44,602 nucleotides of DNA from RGIG7450 sp045648785. Lineage in GTDB: Bacteria > Bacillota > Clostridia > RUG12999. The notes beneath the pieces were generated by a model. It made no database searches, had not been told where the DNA came from, and worked only from the letters and a program-made list of their open reading frames with translations. The translations under genes were made by a program, and so were the position numbers. Position 1 is the stretch's first letter. Each line of letters starts with the position of its first letter. The stretch covers positions 1 to 44,602 of the forward strand of contig JAZROP010000046.1 in NCBI GenBank assembly GCA_045648785.1, written 5' to 3'. Below, piece after piece: positions 41,417 through 44,602 of this stretch.

Positions 41417-43792
41417 ATGAAAGCATCAGTAAAATGGTTATGTGACTATGTAGATATAGCGGATGTAGAGCTCCGCACACTTGCCGAAGCAATGACAATG
41501 TCCGGCTCAAAGGTTGAGGAAATCACAGAGCAGGGTGCCGAAATAAACAAGGTTGTTGCAGGCAGGATTTTAAAGAAAGAGCATCATCCCGATGCTGACA
41601 AGCTTTGGGTTTGTCAGGTTGATGTGGGCGCGGAAACCACTCAGATTGTAACGGGTGCACAGAATATTGAAGAAGGTATGCTTGTTCCCGTGGCGCTTCA
41701 TAAATCCACATTACCCGGGGGAGTTAAAATCACAAAAGGAAAACTCCGCGGCCAGATTTCAAATGGTATGATGTGTTCTCACGAAGAACTGGGAATAGAA
41801 ATGTCCGACTATGCCGGTGCGTGCGAGAACGGAATTTTAGTAATTCAGGAAGATGTTCCTACCGGCACAGATATTAAAGAGGTTCTTTCTCTTAACGAAA
41901 AAATTGTGGAGTTTGAAATTACTTCAAACCGCGCAGACTGCTTTGGCGTACTGGGTCTTGCAAGAGAAGCGGCGGTTACTTTCGGCAAACCCTTTAACTA
42001 TAAAAAACCGGTAGTAAAAGGCGGTGCACCAGCTGATGGGCTGGATGTTAAGGTTACAGTTAAAAATCACGACCTTTGCCCACGCTATGCTTGCAGAGTA
42101 GTTAAAAATATAAAAATTGAGGAATCCCCTGCCTGGATGAAAGAAAGACTCAAAAGTGCAGGAGTAAGACCAATCAACAATATAGTTGACATAACAAACT
42201 TTGTTATGCTTGAATATGGTCAGCCTATGCACGCATTTGACCTTGGCTTTATAAAGGGTAATGAAATTATTGTCAGAAATGCCGCAGAGGGCGAAATTAT
42301 CACCACTCTTGATGGTGAGGAACATACACTTGACACATCAATGCTTGTAATTGCAGATGCTGAAAGAGCTGTTGCGGTTGCGGGCGTTATGGGCGGCGAA
42401 AATTCTGAAATTACTGAAGATACAAAGACACTTCTTTTTGAATCTGCAAACTTTGACGGCCCGTCGGTGAGAATTACAGCCAAAAAGCTTGGTATGAGAA
42501 CGGAAGCTTCGGGCAGATATGAAAAAGGGCTTGACCCCAATATGGTTCCCGATGCACTTGACCGTGCGTGCGAGCTTATTGAAATGCTGGGTGCCGGCGA
42601 AGTTACCGATGTTATGCAGGATGTTTACGAGAGCGTAAGGGTTATGACCCCCATTGTGTTTGATGCGGAAAAAATAAATAAATTCCTTGGAACAGACATT
42701 GCTGAAGCTGAAATGATAAGAATTTTAACTGAGCTTGAATGTAAAGTGGAAAATGGCATGATTACACCGCCCACATTCCGTGCAGACCTTGAAGGGTTTG
42801 CGGATATTGCGGAAGAGGTTCTCCGTTTCCACGGATATGATAAAATGCCTATGACACTTCTCCGTGGCGACACTACAGCCGGAGGCAGAACGCTCCGTCA
42901 GGCACTGTCATATAAGATTAAAAATGTACTTGTAGGTGCAGGCGGATATGAAATCCTGACCTATTCATTTACATCTCCAAAAAGCTTTGATATGCTTAAA
43001 ATTCCCGCAGACAGTGAGCTTCGTGATGTTATAAGAATAACAAATCCGCTGGGCGAAGAAAACTCTGTTATGAGAAGAACCACCGTGGGTTCAATGCTTG
43101 AAATTCTTGCAAACAACTACAACAGCAGAAATGAACAGGTTAAACTTTTTGAAATAGGCAAAGTATTTAACCCCATCCCGGGCGAAAGTCTTGCTGACGA
43201 GCCGGAAAAACTGACAATTGGTATGTACGGCAATGTTAACTATTATGACCTTAAGGGTATGGTGGAAGTGCTTATGGATGCCATGGGTGTGAAAACCATG
43301 AAGGTTATGGCAGAATCTGGCAACCCCACATTCCATCCTGGCAGAACCGCCAAGGTTACCATCGGCGGAAAAGATGCCGGCATAATGGGCGAAATTCACC
43401 CCGACGTGCTTAAAAATTACGGAATTCCTGTAAAAGCGTATGTTGCAGAAATTGACCTTGATGCTATAATAGAAAATGCCGACACGGTGAAAACTTATGC
43501 CGAAACTCCCAAGTTCCCGGCGGTATCCCGTGACATTGCAATGCTTGTTTCGGATGATGTTCCAGTGGCGGAAATTGAGGATGTTATAAAATCTGCTGCA
43601 GGAAAACTTCTTGAAGAAGTAAAGCTTTTTGATGTCTATAAAGGCAGCCAGATTGCCGCTGATAAAAAGAGTGTAGCCTATGCGCTAACCCTCCGCAGTG
43701 CCGAAAAAACCCTTGGCGAGGATGAAGTGTCGGCAGTAATGGATAAGGTTTTAAAAAATCTTTCCGAAAAACTTGGAGCAGAACTAAGATAA
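41417..43792 (+). CDS. pheT: Phenylalanyl-tRNA synthetase beta subunit
   Basis: 791 aa. Order: N-terminal domain with an EMAP-type tRNA-binding OB fold (about 40-150; ADKLWVCQVDVGAETTQIVTGAQNI), the B3/B4 editing region (RPINNIVDITNFVMLEYGQPMHAFD), B5, a catalytic-like core (LTYSFTSP), and a C-terminal ferredoxin-like anticodon-binding domain (KFPAVSRDIAMLVSDDVPV). It binds tRNA-Phe and edits mischarged Tyr. RBS GGAGGTG, 14 bases after pheS. Confidence 0.97.
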   Translation: MKASVKWLCDYVDIADVELRTLAEAMTMSGSKVEEITEQGAEINKVVAGRILKKEHHPDADKLWVCQVDVGAETTQIVTGAQNIEEGMLVPVALHKSTLPGGVKITKGKLRGQISNGMMCSHEELGIEMSDYAGACENGILVIQEDVPTGTDIKEVLSLNEKIVEFEITSNRADCFGVLGLAREAAVTFGKPFNYKKPVVKGGAPADGLDVKVTVKNHDLCPRYACRVVKNIKIEESPAWMKERLKSAGVRPINNIVDITNFVMLEYGQPMHAFDLGFIKGNEIIVRNAAEGEIITTLDGEEHTLDTSMLVIADAERAVAVAGVMGGENSEITEDTKTLLFESANFDGPSVRITAKKLGMRTEASGRYEKGLDPNMVPDALDRACELIEMLGAGEVTDVMQDVYESVRVMTPIVFDAEKINKFLGTDIAEAEMIRILTELECKVENGMITPPTFRADLEGFADIAEEVLRFHGYDKMPMTLLRGDTTAGGRTLRQALSYKIKNVLVGAGGYEILTYSFTSPKSFDMLKIPADSELRDVIRITNPLGEENSVMRRTTVGSMLEILANNYNSRNEQVKLFEIGKVFNPIPGESLADEPEKLTIGMYGNVNYYDLKGMVEVLMDAMGVKTMKVMAESGNPTFHPGRTAKVTIGGKDAGIMGEIHPDVLKNYGIPVKAYVAEIDLDAIIENADTVKTYAETPKFPAVSRDIAMLVSDDVPVAEIEDVIKSAAGKLLEEVKLFDVYKGSQIAADKKSVAYALTLRSAEKTLGEDEVSAVMDKVLKNLSEKLGAELR

Positions 43793-43796
43793 AAAT

Positions 43797-43832
43797 AAAA
43801 GCCGTGGCTAATAAGCCACGGCTTTTTTGCAT
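43797..43832. terminator. Bidirectional terminator between pheT and a convergent gene
   Basis: AAAAGCCGTGGCT (43797-43809) pairs with AGCCACGGCTTTT (43814-43826) around AATA. T runs follow on both strands. Confidence 0.93.
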
Positions 43833-43845
43833 AGAATCTTAAAAC

Positions 43846-44484
43846 TTATTTTTTTAATTCTTTTAACAGAGCATCTGCTTTAATCCCACTTAAAGCAACT
43901 CTTGAACGTGAATCTTCTTCAAATGCAGAAATTGCATAGCCGTCTTCTGTTACATAGAAAGTTCCGTCTACAGTATAAGAATGACGGGTTGGCTTATCTT
44001 TATTTCTGATAACGGGTACAACGATTTTCATACCGTCAGAAAACGAAGGGTTATAATTCAAAAACTCAGCATTGGATGAAATGGTAATTTGTTCGCCCTT
44101 GGTATATTTGCCTTCTGTGTCATCAATTACAGATACTGTATATTCATAGAACTCAAACACATCGCTAATACCATTGGCTTTCCTTTTATCATCTAATGCC
44201 TTATTTCCTGTAGAGAGTGCAACCGAGTATGTAGAAACATCGCCTAGCACTTCTCCATAGACAAAAGAGTCGGTTTCTTCTATTACTTCATTTAATGAAA
44301 ATTTTTTCAAATAAAGTCCGTCAGGGACATCTATTCCGCATACAGGATATTGTTCACGAAGTTTTGCAATTTGCGTTTTAGACAACCGTTGAGATGTATT
44401 GTTGAATGTGTATAAACAGCAAACAGAAATAGCGAACACCAATGCAAATATAGTTACTAAGAATATTCTTTTCTTTAATTTCAT
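43846..44484 (-). CDS. Exported protein of unknown function
   Basis: 212 aa. An N-terminal signal-anchor (KKRIFLVTIFALVFAISVCCLYTF); the Cys pair near residue 22 is not a clear lipobox. The mature part is beta-rich, with a region (FVYGEVLGDVSTYSV...EYTVSVIDDTEGKYTKGEQITISS) that resembles small exported proteins with an OB-like fold found in Firmicutes. No family named with confidence. RBS GGAGG seven bases before the ATG. Probably cotranscribed with the partial gene upstream. Confidence 0.8.
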   Translation of the reverse strand: MKLKKRIFLVTIFALVFAISVCCLYTFNNTSQRLSKTQIAKLREQYPVCGIDVPDGLYLKKFSLNEVIEETDSFVYGEVLGDVSTYSVALSTGNKALDDKRKANGISDVFEFYEYTVSVIDDTEGKYTKGEQITISSNAEFLNYNPSFSDGMKIVVPVIRNKDKPTRHSYTVDGTFYVTEDGYAISAFEEDSRSRVALSGIKADALLKELKK

Positions 44485-44514
44485 ATATGAACCTCCAGTA
44501 CATGGTTTGCAACT

Positions 44515-44602
44515 TTAATATTTATTATTTAAGTCTGTTACATCGTGAGATTGGGGTGTATAGTAAGTTTCAACGGTGTTTGTACGCATTACAGATGCTG
44601 CG
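44515..44602 (-). CDS. Partial gene, C-terminus only
   Basis: Reading minus, the frame is open from the window edge for 28 codons and ends with TAA at 44515-44517. It is 30 bases before the exported-protein start, a spacing consistent with one operon. The visible tail has no recognisable motif (ends TPQSHDVTDLNNKY). Too short to identify, and it could be chance. Confidence 0.4.
   Translation of the reverse strand, partial: AASVMRTNTVETYYTPQSHDVTDLNNKY

Noticed and set aside
1..44602. CRISPR arrays, insertion sequences, prophage genes
   Set aside because: No regularly spaced direct repeats, no transposase, integrase or phage structural reading frames were seen in the window.

Overview
The window is a low-GC chromosomal segment from an anaerobic, probably spore-forming member of the Clostridia (Bacillota). 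The evidence is Gram-positive PolC, Spo0A and SpoIIP, a T-box leader on pheST, a TPP riboswitch on thiT, [FeFe]-hydrogenase maturation genes, and Firmicutes-type sigma-A promoters with 17-bp spacers. It spans the replication origin: dnaA, an origin-like gap with five DnaA-box-like sites, dnaN, an S4-domain gene, recF, remB, gyrB, gyrA, two perfect parS sites, parA and parB. I cannot name a genus from the sequence alone.

Layout. 1-373: end of a tRNA-Thr, a complete tRNA-Tyr, and a structured tRNA-adjacent element between two terminators. 365-4000 (minus): a GntR-autoregulated ABC exporter module with a small membrane protein. 4042-5700: a zinc-ribbon membrane protein, a divergent XRE regulator and azlCD. 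5702-7510 (minus): an atypical Spo0A with its promoter palindromes, then thiT behind a TPP riboswitch. 7656-11688 (plus): SH3b-NlpC/P60 hydrolase, rsmD, coaD, a coiled-coil protein and citrate synthase. 11709-22335: the origin block. 22363-28112: serS, hydE, hydG, hydF and a HAD phosphatase. 28273-31345: spoIIP (minus), rpsF-ssb-rpsR (plus) and rnhB (minus). 31428-37410: polC and two membrane-associated proteins of unknown function. 37437-40053: a DUF5685-like protein, a degenerate J-domain/TPR protein with a cysteine-rich tail, and an AI-2E-family permease. 40057-43792: T-box-controlled pheS-pheT. 43846-44602 (minus): an exported protein and the tail of another gene.

The most noteworthy points are these. 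Spo0A has Glu where the phosphorylated Asp should be, and its promoter carries two identical-geometry palindromes. The operon at 37.5-40.0 kb pairs a protein with squalene/phytoene-synthase-like Asp motifs with a J-domain protein that lacks HPD and ends in nine cysteines; this is the best candidate here for an undescribed system. One parS site forms the arm of the gyrA terminator hairpin. The tRNA-Tyr-adjacent element can fold in mutually exclusive ways. Nearly all recognisable promoters have an extended -10 (TGn).
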